Origin: Diphasiastrum complanatum
Lineage: Eukaryota > Streptophyta > Lycopodiopsida > Lycopodiales > Lycopodiaceae
DNA: 64,000 bases
Assembly (NCBI GenBank): GCA_029204225.1
Contig: CM055098.1
Coordinates: 50,811,995-50,875,994, forward strand
Direction of reading: 5' to 3'
The notes under the pieces are model-generated. The model saw nothing but the letters and a program-made list of their open reading frames with translations. It had not been told where the DNA came from and did no database searches. Made by a program: the position numbers and the translations under genes. This document shows, one piece after another, positions 11,041-22,766 of this stretch. How positions within the stretch are numbered: position 1 is the stretch's first letter; every line of letters begins with the position of its first letter.

Positions 11041-13566
11041 TCCTTTACTCTCCTAAATCCTATTTTAATCTGCCTCCATTCATGCTGCATTTTTACTCAT
11101 GTTGTCGCACAATTTGCATATTTACATGTAAAATAAGACGGGCAAAAAATGCGACTGTCTGCATAAATACAAGTAATTTTTCACAGCGAAAAAGACGACA
11201 CTGTGTTTTTACATGTGATTTGTGAGAGGCGAAAAAGGTGACACTGCCCTACAGAATGCCGAAGATGCCCTAATGGAAAAGCGAAGGCACCCTACAAATC
11301 AAATCCTAAGGCATTTGTCAGAGCGTCGCATTTTTTGCATCTTCACCAACGTTCATTTCATAAGCTCTTGCTATACATTTCCTAGATTAATTTTGGCGTG
11401 TGGATGGTGCTTCTAAAAACAATAATGAGAAAACTTCTAGCCATTAATTTCTTATTATTTCATTGGAAGGATACGACTTCTAGGCAATTGAGGTACAAAG
11501 AAACGAATGAATTTTGGAGCATGGGTGGAAAAGTTTGTACATGGCAAGAAGAATGTTGAGAGTGGTGAAATGTAGAGAAAGATAAGTGTGCCACTCAAAC
11601 TAACAAAACTTTTGGTAATGAAAAAATTTCATCTTTCAAGGCATCAAGATCAAGTTTATGGTGAATAACTAATATTTACATTTTTTCTAGCTCAAATCTG
11701 GTTGAAAGATGTGAATTGCTTTGTTATTGTTATTTGAACTTTTGGTATGTGGAAGATGATTAGTCATAGAACCCAAAAAAAATTGGAAGAGCTAAAGAGA
11801 CTCCTTTGTTTCTAGTTTATTGTACTCGTCAATTTTTGTTTATGTAATAAGATCGTTGATATTGGTAATATTGTGTCTTTATTTTCCATTTCGTTTCTTT
11901 AGGTTCTCTTGGTAGTAGTCATTTTGGCCAAGGGATTCTTTATTCTATCAAAACATAGATAGTGTTGGGGTTCCAATGAGATCATAGCAAAAGCAAAGCT
12001 TGTTAAATAACATTTTTTTAATCTTTTATGTTTCATGTTTGTTCTATATAGATTTATTTTATTCATGTGGCTCAAATGTTTATAAAGTATCAAAAAACAA
12101 CCCAAGCAATTCCAAAAAATATTGGTACTTGAAAAGACGTGAATACATATAGATATAATAAAGTTGGTTGTCAACTATAAACCTTTAAAATAGGTTTTCA
12201 GCTGACATTACATAATCTCCAAATAAAGGTATTAGAGTCACCAAGACATGAAACATTGTAATGAAGTCACATATACCTTGCCAGTTATATCTGAAATTGT
12301 ATTGGATGAAGTTCCAAGACTAAAATACATGTTCAGTGCATTCTAAACATTACGAAGTTGAAGTCTTCAATTAACATTATGAAAAATAAATGCAAAATAA
12401 TAAGAAAAAAACATACAACATCAATCTCATGTTATTTTAAAAAAAAAAAGTATGATACTTATCTATAAACATGAATCCAGTAAGTATAAGTTTCTAATAT
12501 AGATTCTGAATTTTGGTCTTCTACTTGAAATTATTGGAGTTACCAACATACGAATCATTGCAATGGTGTCATACATTTCCTTGTGGAATAATAAACTATT
12601 GTATTTAAATATTTTTAAAAGTGGCTTTTTCAATTTGTATTGGGTGAAGTTCCAAGATTTGAATACATATTTGGTAGATTCTAGAATATTGAACCTTAAC
12701 TTAGATGTAACTGTCTATGAGGCTAGCTTCTAGTTGCATCTAGTAAGTATCTTCTTGTAGTTAGAGACTAAATGCAGTTAATATTACCTGGGCATGCTAT
12801 GTGCTACATAATTGGTGACCAATGGGTAAAATGAAATTCACAAAACTTGCAAATAATTTACTCTTAGATTGTCAAAATCCCAAGGATTGATGACCAAACT
12901 GACTTGCTTTAGCAAAGGTCACGTCTAGAAACATTCAAATCAATTGATAAAATGTCAATTTCAACAAATGGTGTATGACTTTATTATTTTTTTAAGAGCA
13001 CAAAAAATGAGGCAATTGAGAGTTGTTATATGGAAGATATTGGGCACGCTATATTTTGGTGAGACATTGAAACAACAAAAATATGCAACTCTAGAGTAGT
13101 GTCAATTTGACTCAAGACTTTGCCGTTCAAATCATGTGCAACGATGATACCTTAGGATAGTGAGCTTCTTGTAAAAACTTGGCAATTTTTTTTCCTTCAT
13201 ATTTGAAGAAACTTTAACTCTCATCAAATCCGTCTTTGAGGGACCCAAGGCAGTGCGCGCTTATAAAGCCCATGGTTAATATGGGCAGCTTAATGCCATT
13301 GACATCAAAATTATTGCAAATGCTAGGAAACCCCCCAACCCTCAGGGCTTCCTTACAAGTAAGCCAATGGTTGAGGGCTTAAAGTACAAGCTTGCCTTTA
13401 AGATACGAGGATTTTGGGGTTGGGGCCCTCACATCTTGCAAGCAAGGTGGCCGTTTGGCCCCGGTGCATCTTGCACCAAAAGTTTTTTTTTTTTTAAATT
13501 GGCTGCCAAGGCAACCAAAATTTATCCCATAAGCGTTCTTACGGGAGTTCTCAGAGGCAAAATATA
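11041..13566. other. Intergenic AT-rich DNA
   Basis: The first few hundred bases are probably the continuation of the copia 3' LTR. The remainder is AT-rich without a convincing coding region on either strand. It contains one diverged duplication (separate entry). From about 13,230 the sequence becomes more GC-rich with short inverted phrases (CCCTCAGGGCTT near 13,350 and TGAGGGCTT near 13,375), perhaps decayed transposon ends. Confidence 0.5.
12228..12690 (+). repeat. Two diverged direct copies of a ~130-160 bp segment
   Basis: Copy 1 is about 12,228-12,355 and copy 2 about 12,530-12,690. Both carry the series ATTGNAATGNNGTCA, then ATTGGATGAAGTTCCAAGA or ATTGGGTGAAGTTCCAAGA, then an ATACAT phrase. 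Copy 2 has extra AT-rich sequence inside. The origin is unknown; no terminal repeats or coding potential were seen. Confidence 0.55.
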
Positions 13567-13717
13567 GCCAATTTCTCCCGACACCTCACATGTGTGTGTG
13601 CCCGAGCATGGTAGTGCCCGACGCCACCTGCCGCTCCCCGGCGCCCTGCCTGGGGCTGCCCGGCGCCACTGTCGGGTGCCAGGGGCAGTGGCACGCCACC
13701 GCCCGCAAGAAATTGGC
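13567..13717. repeat. GC-rich 151-bp element with 10-bp perfect terminal inverted repeats
   Basis: GCCAATTTCT at 13,567-13,576 is matched exactly by AGAAATTGGC at 13,708-13,717. The interior is very GC-rich (repeated CCCGACGCC/GGCGCC phrases) in AT-rich surroundings and can fold extensively. It could be a MITE; no target-site duplication was found. Confidence 0.45.
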
Positions 13718-14170
13718 ACGCCCCCATTTTTTACGGGCACCGTGCACGGGGCACGCATCAGCCCCAGGCGCAACCGGGCCAAACCCCTCGCACGCGCGGG
13801 CTGTGCGTTAAAGCCCCAGGGGTGGGGGGCCTTGGGGATCGAACGATCTCTTTCCTCTATCCAATGGATGGGGGCCTGTCTCCCTTGGTGGCAGCCACCA
13901 GCTGCTTCCGGCGATTAGCTCGGATTTGCCACAAACCGGACGCAAACAACCCGTGCATCGACTAGAACTTTGAAGCGTATTTACAAGCTGCCACCGGTGG
14001 CGGAATTGTTCAACCCTAACTCGCCACAAATGCTGGCCACTCGCTGGGGTGCGGTAGCGTCTGCAGCCGTCAGTTCCATGGTACGCTGGGAGCTTAGGCC
14101 GAGACCGTTGGATTCAGTGAAGAGAATCCAGATCCTGCCACGTATCAAAATATCCACCCTTCAAAGCCCT

Positions 14171-14193
14171 CCACGTGTATGCATGACGCGTGG
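14171..14193 (+). promoter_or_regulatory. G-box/ABRE cluster upstream of the transporter gene
   Basis: CCACGTGTA at 14,171-14,179 (CACGTG core) and ACGCGTGG at 14,186-14,193 lie 15-20 bases apart, about 1.05 kb upstream of the transporter ATG. Such pairs bind bZIP/bHLH factors in light- or abscisic-acid-responsive plant promoters. Function here is inference; a copy within an old repeat cannot be excluded. Confidence 0.35.
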
Positions 14194-14806
14194 CTAGCAT
14201 CCAAGTGGTATAGCCAAACGCTACCGCGCCATTAAGTACCAGGTGTCAAGGCTCTCATCCTCACCGTTGGATCCTGCTACTGACGTTCAGATTCTACCAA
14301 TATCAACCACTAGAAAGAGTCCAAGTGGCAGGCACGCCAGGTGGCGTGGATCCAAGCGAGAGGACCTAAAAGACCTCGTGCCGTTAAGCCCCCTCAACTG
14401 ACGAAGCCTTGATAATAGCATAGCGAACATGGAAGCTCCCTAAACGAGATATCTGGCAGAAAGCTATGGAGACGACGAGAATCGTGAAGCGGATCGTTGC
14501 TGATGCTGCTATTTCATCCAAATCTTGATCAAGAAAGCTTGAATTTCTAGCCATTTCGTGAAGGTAGGGCAGGGTTTTCGATTCCATATTTCGGCACTGT
14601 AAGCCTACTTTTATATCGCAATAATATTACAATAATAGAACAGAATCGGAAGTTTTGTCTCCAAGATTATCGTATGCAGAGCAGAAGCGGTGAAAGCAGC
14701 CTAGATTAAGTGATTCATTTTGTTTCTAATCCATTTTACTCGAGGCATAGCGGTGCTTTTTCTGAATGCTAGCTTTTAAGTAGCTTTGCTGTTGTCTGAG
14801 AGTAGC

Positions 14807-15192
14807 TTTTGCCTCTCGCTGGCCCCAAGGAAGTTGGATTATTCTGTTCGGCCGAAATTTAGTGGTATCTGGTTGCAGGTCACGGTGAAGATTAGATATC
14901 TGAAAGTAAAGGTGTTTTGATTGTGGTTTTGATGAGCTATTGACGAACAAATCATTCTTGCCTCTGACTGGGAAGAACTGAAATCTTGTTCAAACAGAAT
15001 TTTTGTCAATCCTAGCTTTTCTAGCGTTCTAGTGGCTTTGCTTCTCGCTGAGTTGAGGTTTTGCCTTTGACTGGGAAGAAGTTAGATTCTGTTCAGCCAA
15101 AATTTAGTCATGTAGTTGCGGGTAAAGGTGAGGAATAGATATTTGAAACTGAAGGTGTTTGATGGTCGTCTTGTTGATGAGCTTTAGACAAG
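14807..15192 (+). repeat. Three-copy diverged tandem module just upstream of the ATG
   Basis: Copy 1 (about 14,807-14,950), a short copy 2 (about 14,958-15,006) and copy 3 (about 15,061-15,192) share TTTGCCTCTNRCTGG, then GAAGTTRGATT, TTCTGTTC, AAATTTAGT, GATATYTGAAA, AAGGTGTTT and TTGATGAGCT. The last copy ends 44 bp before the start codon, so the array probably lies in the 5' leader or core promoter of the transporter gene. Copies are roughly 70-75% alike by eye. Confidence 0.7.
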
Positions 15193-15235
15193 ATTAAGCG
15201 TAGGCTGCTGCACTCAGCAGCGAGCAGGCCGTTCA

Positions 15236-18200
15236 ATGTTCGGATGGTCTGGTCCCTCAGTTCTTGGCTTTAATTTGCATTTAAAGCGCATAGATTACCT
15301 TTTAGAACCTTGTAATACGTCCAGCGTTGCTGCTAGAAGTTCATTCAACAAGTTAGATAAGAGACGTTATTTCAGCAGAGTCTTAGCAGCTCCTTCGCGT
15401 TTTGGGACCGTTCGCTCTGCATATGGTCCTGTTCATGTAGGTAATTCCTCCATAAGTCCTGTATTTCTCAAGCTCTATAGCAAAACTGGCTGTGGCTTGT
15501 GTAACGAAGCGTTTTGTTTGCCAAAACCTTCTTTTGCAAATGCAAATGGTGAAGTTTCTTTTAGCAAAAATTCAAATCACTTATCTAACTTCAATATTCA
15601 CCGAGGATATGTTGACAAACATGAAGTGGGAAAGGCATTCAAAAGGCACAAAGAATATGCAGCACAAGGTAGGACTTTTATTTCTAAGTCTAAAGAGCCC
15701 CAAGATTGCCAAGATAAATCTCAGAAGCGCATAAAAAAGGAACTTCAGTGCCTGGAAACCACCTCAGGGAGGGTGCCGCCGTCTTCCACTCGAGAAATAA
15801 AAGTGCATCAGCCATGCGTTCTGGAGGCATACTTGTTTCAAAAGCAATACAGATTGTCAGATTATGGTGTCGTTCAGCCTCTTCCCGATGGATTATTACC
15901 ACTACCACCAGAAATATTCCATCAAGACTCGTGGATCTCACTCATGTTCTGGCATGCCTTCCCGCTTTATATTCTATGGCTGACACTGCAATGTCCATCG
16001 AACCTTATGTATTATATTCTGCATGCGTGTCCGATCCGCAAAGCTGATTATGAGATATACAGCAAGAATTATATGAACTTCTTGACAGGACCAAATTCAA
16101 TGGACGGTGGGTCAAGAAGCATCACAAAATCTGAATCAAAGCACGTTTCAGGTACCTTTTCCATCTTCAGAGACTCTCCTGTGCGGTTGAGTCTCTACAT
16201 TTCAGATTGCTATGAGATATTTGCTACCACTGCAAGCGTGCAGGTGTCCAAACTCCTACCATATTTAGGAGTTGGTTTGAATAGGAAGTCACCTCAAGTG
16301 CGTTTGAGAATGGCGATTTGGGTTTGGTTTGCAAGGATAGGAAGGAATCATGGCCCTTCTTTCATCTCTTTGGTAGGGGCTGGCTACTGGTTGCAGGGCT
16401 TCAGGTGTTTTCCGTGGTTGGCAGTGAATTTTTACTTCAAAGATAGGCTCCAAGTAGATCCTGGCACACTGCAATTTCTTCAGACAACTGTCAGTCTGCC
16501 GTTCTTGGCCAAGCCAATCTATGGCATCATTTCAGATGCAATCTACATCCGAGGAGCACATAGGTTGCCATACCTAATTATTGCAGGTGCATACTGAACC
16601 CAATTCTAGTTTACTTGCTGCATAACTTGAATTTGTGCAACATTCAGAACATTGAAAAAAGCTTCTAAATGATATGGATATTTTGTACTAGCCTAATTAC
16701 AATAAGCCAACAAGATCGAAAGACTTTGGGAAATCTTTCAATGGACTTTCCAAACAAATTCCCTGCAACCAAAATCATATGCTGAGTGGAACCTCTATAA
16801 CAACTTTATCAGTCAAGGAAATTGTCTACTTGTTATTTAATTCCGCATATGTACAAATGGTCAAAGATTTTCTCTAAATTGCAGACCTGTTAAGAAAACC
16901 TAAATTTCAAGATATAATACGTGAAAGTTTCAAGGTTATAAAAGAGAGTTTTGTATGCATAGGAGCAAAGATTTCACAAAGATTGAGCAGAAGCAGCTAG
17001 TTCATTACATAGTAACAGAACCTCTTGAGTCTTCTTAAATTAGTGATGCATTTTGCTACCACCTACCTTCTCCAGTGTCCATTTTTGGAAAATATGGAGA
17101 AATTGTCTGTGTGGATAGGACAAATAAAGAGATTGGATGGTTTCTCATGTATTCCATGGCTTGATAGTGACTGTAAGGTTGATATCATAGAGTTGAATGC
17201 TAATCTGTAGGAGGTGGACACCATACTACATAGTGTCATAGAAAAGACATAAACACTTAGGTAACTTATGTAAGGTAGGTAGACACCACTAATTGAAAAT
17301 TCTATGGAGTCCACCCACAAATAATCAAAATTTAATGAACATAAACTCCTTCAAATTCAGCAATCAATGATGTACTTTTGGAATCTAAGGATTTAGTGAA
17401 CAGTAAGACTAAGGTTCCTTATGAAGCTTTTTGCTAACCATGGTTCCTTGAATTGGTTGGAACTGGCAGCAGTTTGAACCGGCGCAATTTGAATCGGCCC
17501 AATTCAAATTGGAAAGAATATCAGGCAATTGGCTTTTTGTTATTATTTTCAAAATGTTCTTTATGAAAATTTCATTTAGTCTTGGAAATAATCTTCACTA
17601 AATCAATGTGCAAACATTTCCTATTTTTGATCTAGGCCGATATGGAAATTTGATCTAATTTAAATAGAACCTTCATTGAGTCAATGCAAATATCGCAAAG
17701 CTTTCCTATATTTAATCCATAGAGTCCTAATAGGTCTATGATGGTCTATCTGTAGTGTGACAGGCCTCAAGCCATGGCTAGGTCACAGGTGTGTAAGTGT
17801 GACCGTTGATGTGTCTTACCAACTACCACGTTTCAAACCAATTTTGAAGAGCTCTTCAATCTTCTTAAGCTATAGGTCAAGCATTGAAGCCTCTTGCCCA
17901 ATCCTAAGGTTCAATCACTAGGTTTCTTGCTGTCAGTGATCAGGTGGCAAGCATCTACTACCTACTCCATCAATTAACAGTTTAGGGATGGGCTGAATCA
18001 GATGAAATTGTCCTTTGAAACAATGTTAATATTCATTATCCTTGCAATGTTTTTTGTGATAAAAAACTATAAATTTTGAAATCTATGAATCTTTCAAATT
18101 GAATAATTTATCTTCGAATCTTTTTTACGGATCTTAATTTAAATCTACTTGATTTTAATCTAGTGATTAGTATGAGTGGGAGTCAAGATGAAGCCCTTGG

Positions 18201-20487
18201 GTAAATATATCTACGCTGGATGGAAACCATACCATACTTTGGAGGAGACATGTCATAGGATTGATTTATGGAGATGGTCCAATGAGATGTGTTAAGGACA
18301 TTTTTCATTGTTACTACATTGTTGGGCCTATTTTGACCTTACATCAATACATTATATACTAGACCAATAAATATCATAATGGCCATAGTCATTATTTGAG
18401 TGCATATGCTTTCTAGTACCTTATGGTAAACTTGGAGAGACGAGTCACTACTCTTTGTATGCCTAGTTTGATGAGCCTCAGTGATGCCAGCCCTAAGGCC
18501 TCCTAACTAGGTAATTCTAGAAGATTCTTCAAAGACACTTAGAGTATGTATATTCAATAACTTGCATGTGTATATAGCAATTGATTCGTCTACTATTTTT
18601 TATGCTTTGTAGGATGCTCTACAACTTCTCTTTGCAAGGCTAGGGATGTTGTACATACAACGTTCTTCATTGGAGATTGCAGTTATGGCTGCTTCATTTG
18701 TGAATGTGTTTGTAGCTTGGTATTAAAGCACTTCTAGGAACATGGAGATCTTGTTTTCCAATAATTGAGATGTGTCGTCATCTGACATTTTCCCACTGCA
18801 AACAACTACCTATTGCCACAATTGATGTACATATGGATAGAGTAGATGATATGTATAGGAATAAATTGAGCCTTTGTTGTTTTATGAAAAAGAAATTGAG
18901 GCAACAAGAAGAAAAATCAAATTTAGCATGTCAATTCTATAATGGTGATGCCAAGAGATTGTCTTATTGGAAAAACATTAGATTCTAGGGAATTAGAATC
19001 GTCCAATTGCTATTATTCATGTTTAAGTGCAGCGTATCAGGTGTTCACGCCAGTGTGGCATCTATTTGAATTTGTGTTCATTTATATGCTCACATTGATG
19101 GCAATATTTTTTGAAACGACGGGAAAATTAAGGACATATTTTGTGTTACTACAGTGCCGGGCCCAATTTTTTACCCTACACTAGTACATGATACATTGGC
19201 CCCGTCAATTTTGAAGGCCCCAGTCATTATTTGAGCGATGTTTTTCGGTACCTTTTTAGATGACCCCATGACAAGCCTGGGTGATTTCAACCCTAAGCCT
19301 TAACTAGCTGTTGCTAGAAGATTGTTGAAGGGATGCCATAGTAGTATACAATTGTTAGTTTGCAAGATAACTACAAGTGACTGGTATTCTCTTTTAGGCC
19401 CCTTGTAGGAGGCTCCCCAATAGCTCTTACTAGGAAATCTGTCATAGTACTGGCTGTGGATGCTGTTTATAGAGTCAGAGATGGCTATATGATCTGCATT
19501 TACTCCCATTTTTTCTACATGAAATGCATCATTAGTGAATGTGTTCATAACTAGATGAAAGTATTTGAAATTTTAGTTACTAGACCCAAAGATGCAGCGA
19601 ATCGTGGTTCGCTGGAATTGCGATTCTGCGACCAGAATCTCAATTTTTTTTAGTGAATTTTCTTAGCGAATCGGGGGTTGCGATTTGGATCGCTGTCCGC
19701 AATTCGGCAGTGTATCTTTGAGTCTAGATCTTCTTTAATGGGTGCAAAAGTGGGGCACATTGTCTCCAGAGTAGAAGGAGAGCGATCGAAAGGATTGAAA
19801 AAAGGTTTTATTATTCACATATAATGAAGTGAGTCCATAACATTCGTTCAAGTTATTTTCCACAGGAGTGAAGGCAGACTCAATTGGAGGTTATCCCATG
19901 CAATGATTGGATTTGCCAACAATGACACAAGCTTACCACTTGTTTGGATAACCGTTGCCAAATGGCCACTACTTGAAACTTCGTCAAGACGAATGGCCCA
20001 AGGAACACGGATCAAATGACATGTTGCTATGCAGAGATTTTATTAATCAATACTACAGGAATGGATCAATCCAGATTGGGGAAGAGGCTCCTAAGGCATC
20101 CGGTTGTTGATATATCTAGAAAAAGAAGTATAGCACTTGCTATGAGTGTATAGCCAGAGATGGAGTGGGCCAAAATTGGAATAGACAAGTAAGTCTACCG
20201 ACTTTGAGAAAACCGGGTGGTTGAAACCGTAAACCACCAGCTATATGCTAGTAGTTGCAGGTTGTTTTGATAGAAGTGGAGTTTTATTTTCAGCACTAGT
20301 ACCAAAATATGTCTTCTTCTTGATGTTAGTGTCAGGAACCTTTTTATCAAGGCCAATGGACCTAGCAAGTCTTGTCTATCAGCACATAGTTCCTGATTGT
20401 CTAATTTACTGCATGTTAGTGCAAGGAACCGTTTATTTGTACACTTGGTTATAGACCATTCGTCTTTAGCAGACAATGAATGTGTGC

Positions 20488-20556
<69 letters not shown>

Positions 20557-21819
20557 CAAACTCGTCATATAACATTTCAATGTCCATTGTCTGCAGGGGT
20601 GTTGCAAGCTATATCTTGGGGTTCAATACTTGCTCATCCATATGCAAGGTCATCAGTCGGGTTGTTCACAGCAATTTTGACATTTAGCAATGTAGGAGCT
20701 GCTATTGCAGAGGTTGCAAATGATGCCCTTGTGGCTGAATCGGGGAAGAAAAAAGGTTCTATACCTGGTGAGCTGCAATCATTTGCTTGGCTCTCATCAG
20801 CCGTTGGGAGTCTTCTTGGATGTATGTTGGCAAGCTTTGTGGTTAATAGATTGGAGTTCGAGGTGATATTCTTTATCTTTCTTGTGCTGCTGATTTTTCA
20901 ACTTCTCAACTGCATTAGTATGAGTGAGCAGTCTTTTGGGTTGGACTACAAGATGGTTTCTAAATCAGACAAGGGGAAGCCAAAATCAAAAAGGGACGAA
21001 ATGCATCGTGGTGCGGCTTCAATGAATGTAAAGAATCAACAGAATGAGCGGCTCAATTTTTTAAAAAGAAAATTTTTGCAGGCAACCAAGCTGGAAATAA
21101 GTACAGACAAGAACAAAATATGTAAACCAGGACCTGCAAGTATAAGACGCCAAATTAGCATCCTCTTTGAGTTGGTAAAGAAGCAGGAGATACTGCACCC
21201 ATTGATGTGGTTTATGGGTTCTTATGCTGTGATTCCGACTCTCGGTGGTAGCCTTTTTTATTACCAGTCAGAGTTCTTGAAGATTAACTCTTCTTTTCTT
21301 GGACTGGCAAAAATGGTGGGTCAAGCAGGACTGCTTGCTGGAAGCTTGGCATACAACAAACTGCTGAAGGATATCCCGCTTCGTAAACTAGTTGTGTCTG
21401 TACAGGTTCTGCTATCTGTATGCATGCTTTCAGATGTGATTCTTGTGAAGCGTGTAAATTTGCTGCTTGGTATTCCAGATGAGTACTATGTTCTTGGTGC
21501 TTCGGCATTTGTAGAGGCAATAAGCCAGTTCAAGGTTCTCCCTTTCTTGGTTCTCCTTGCAAAGCTTTGCCCTGCCGGTAGTGAGGGCTCTCTGTTTGCC
21601 TTCTTCATGTCTTGCCTCTGTCTTGCTTCCATTTTAAGTGGCTACTTTGGTGTTGCACTTGCTTCTTGCTTACAAATCTCCTCAGACAATTTCACACACC
21701 TTCCTGTTGGTATTTTTATACAATCCATGGCTGCCTTACTCCCCATTTTGTGGGTAAGGTACCTGCCTGATGACACCCAAAAGGCCATAGTGAAAAGAAA
21801 AGTAGAGAAAGTGCTTTGA
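15236..21819 (+). CDS. Folate-biopterin transporter family protein (BT1/FBT), probably plastidial
   Basis: Two exons, 15,236-16,586 and 20,597-21,819 (1,351 + 1,223 nt = 857 residues), separated by a 4,010-bp GT-AG intron in phase 1. Splicing restores IIAG-VLQAISWG exactly as expected for the family. Conserved BT1 blocks are GYWLQGFRCFPWLAVNFYF (about residues 380-398), LPFLAKPIYGIISDA, SNVGAAIAEVANDALVAE, and WFMGSYAVIPTLGGSLFYYQSEF; several hydrophobic helices follow, as in the 12-helix FBT carriers of folate and pterins. The first ~95 residues are Ser/Arg-rich and poor in acids, like a chloroplast transit peptide. The protein is unusually long: about 370 residues precede the first conserved helix, against roughly 100 in plant homologues as I remember them. 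Residues ~100-370 are unrecognised and might include unspliced intron read as coding. Family call strong, subfamily (FBT8/9-like) uncertain. Confidence 0.9.
18290..18740 (+). repeat. Unknown intronic repeat, copy 1
   Basis: This shares an ordered series of phrases with 19,125-19,565: TTAAGGACAT, GTTACTACA, GGGCC, AGTCATTATTTGAG, GATTTCAACCCTAAG-like (here CAGCCCTAAG), CTAGAAGATT, and GTGAATGTGTT at the end. No long ORF, TIR or LTR termini were found. The repeat is probably an old dispersed element present twice. Confidence 0.6.
19125..19565 (+). repeat. Unknown intronic repeat, copy 2
   Basis: Second copy of the ~440-bp repeat, same orientation, 835 bp downstream of copy 1 and clearly diverged from it. 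It ends next to the small TIR element at 19,580. Confidence 0.6.
19580..19727. mobile_element. Small TIR element (MITE-like), 148 bp
   Basis: CTAGACCCAAAGATGC at the left end is mirrored by GTATCTTTGAGTCTAG at the right end: about 16 bp with two mismatches. The interior has many GCGAATCG/GCGATTC palindromic phrases. No target-site duplication is clear. This is a non-autonomous DNA transposon by structure only; superfamily not assigned. Confidence 0.55.
20491..20553 (+). repeat. (TC)31 microsatellite near the 3' splice site
   Basis: An uninterrupted TC dinucleotide tract of 63 bases ending 43 bases before the AG acceptor at 20,595-20,596. It is preceded by TGTGTGCG. Confidence 0.95.
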
Positions 21820-22729
21820 CAAGTTAGTCAAAGTTCCTGGTCTGCGCTAATTCTTTCTATCTTTAGTGGTACATTTAACGCACCAGCTAAGCCATTTAGT
21901 TAGTTTCTCAGCAAGCCAACGCCATGAAATGTAAGGCTTTCCTTATTTTTCTATGAGGAAGTAGGATCTGATTGGTTTTGCTATTCAGTCCTAGCCTTCA
22001 TCACGAATGGGTCTGCCTTCACCTCTGGAGAAGTGATAGAGCAATGCATTAAAACAAACATATGAAAGATAACGTGGGCACATGTTTGTGCATGAACCCT
22101 GCACCTACTCTTGGGTGCTGATGAAGTGAGTAGTGATGTCCTAGCAATTGATTTGCTCTTTGTACAATGGAATTCATGGTCTAAGATTGGGGGTGAAATC
22201 CATAGGGCTGAAGATTGCACCCCTGTTCTGTCGGGTACTATTTTTGACACAACATTGATTACAATTAAAGTTATTGAATTAAGATCTTGTGCTGCGTCCT
22301 ACATATCCTGTCAGCTTTCTGGTAAAGAAATTCATGGCAGTTGAGGATACAAATGTACATCATTTTGAAAAACTTTCTTTGTTTATGAACCCAAGGAGTT
22401 TCCACTACATCCTGCTTAGATTCGCATTTCTCTGGCTGCCATTTACTCTGTTGAATCAGTCATGTCATTTTCCATATTTGTCATACTTTTGTCAATATGG
22501 AGTAAGCTATTCTCATTTATTGAGCTTCACTGACTGTGCATTATTTTATGGAAGGAAAATTTGCATGTAGCTTATGCACCTACGACTTTGTTGATTGATC
22601 TTTTAATTCCCTCCATGACAAATTAATGCCATGATCTTTTATAATTAGATGGACGGTAAAGTCTGGGTCCATGGACGTACCTTGTAGACTTTGATGAGTT
22701 GAACCGACTTGTGCAACAAAAAGAAAAAC

Positions 22730-22766
<37 letters not shown>

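Larger units (their letters stand above)
16587..20596 (+). other. Intron of the folate-biopterin transporter gene
   Basis: The donor is GCAG|GTGCAT and the acceptor TGTCTGCAG|GGGTG. The 4.0-kb intron is AT-rich and holds a paired unknown repeat, a small TIR element and a (TC)31 tract. At 17,485-17,511 there is a perfect 10-bp hairpin (CAATTTGAAT and ATTCAAATTG) in a fragment with several GAATCGG/GAACCGG phrases. No other coding exon was seen inside it. Confidence 0.85.

Noticed and set aside
13590-13918. Overlapping open frames on both strands in the GC-rich block
   Set aside because: GC-rich sequence lacks stops by composition; no protein similarity, and the block is an inverted-repeat element.
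20476-20596. Upstream extension of exon 2 reading through the TC repeat (Ser-Leu run)
   Set aside because: It is open only because of the microsatellite. The AG acceptor at 20,595-20,596 restores the conserved family reading.
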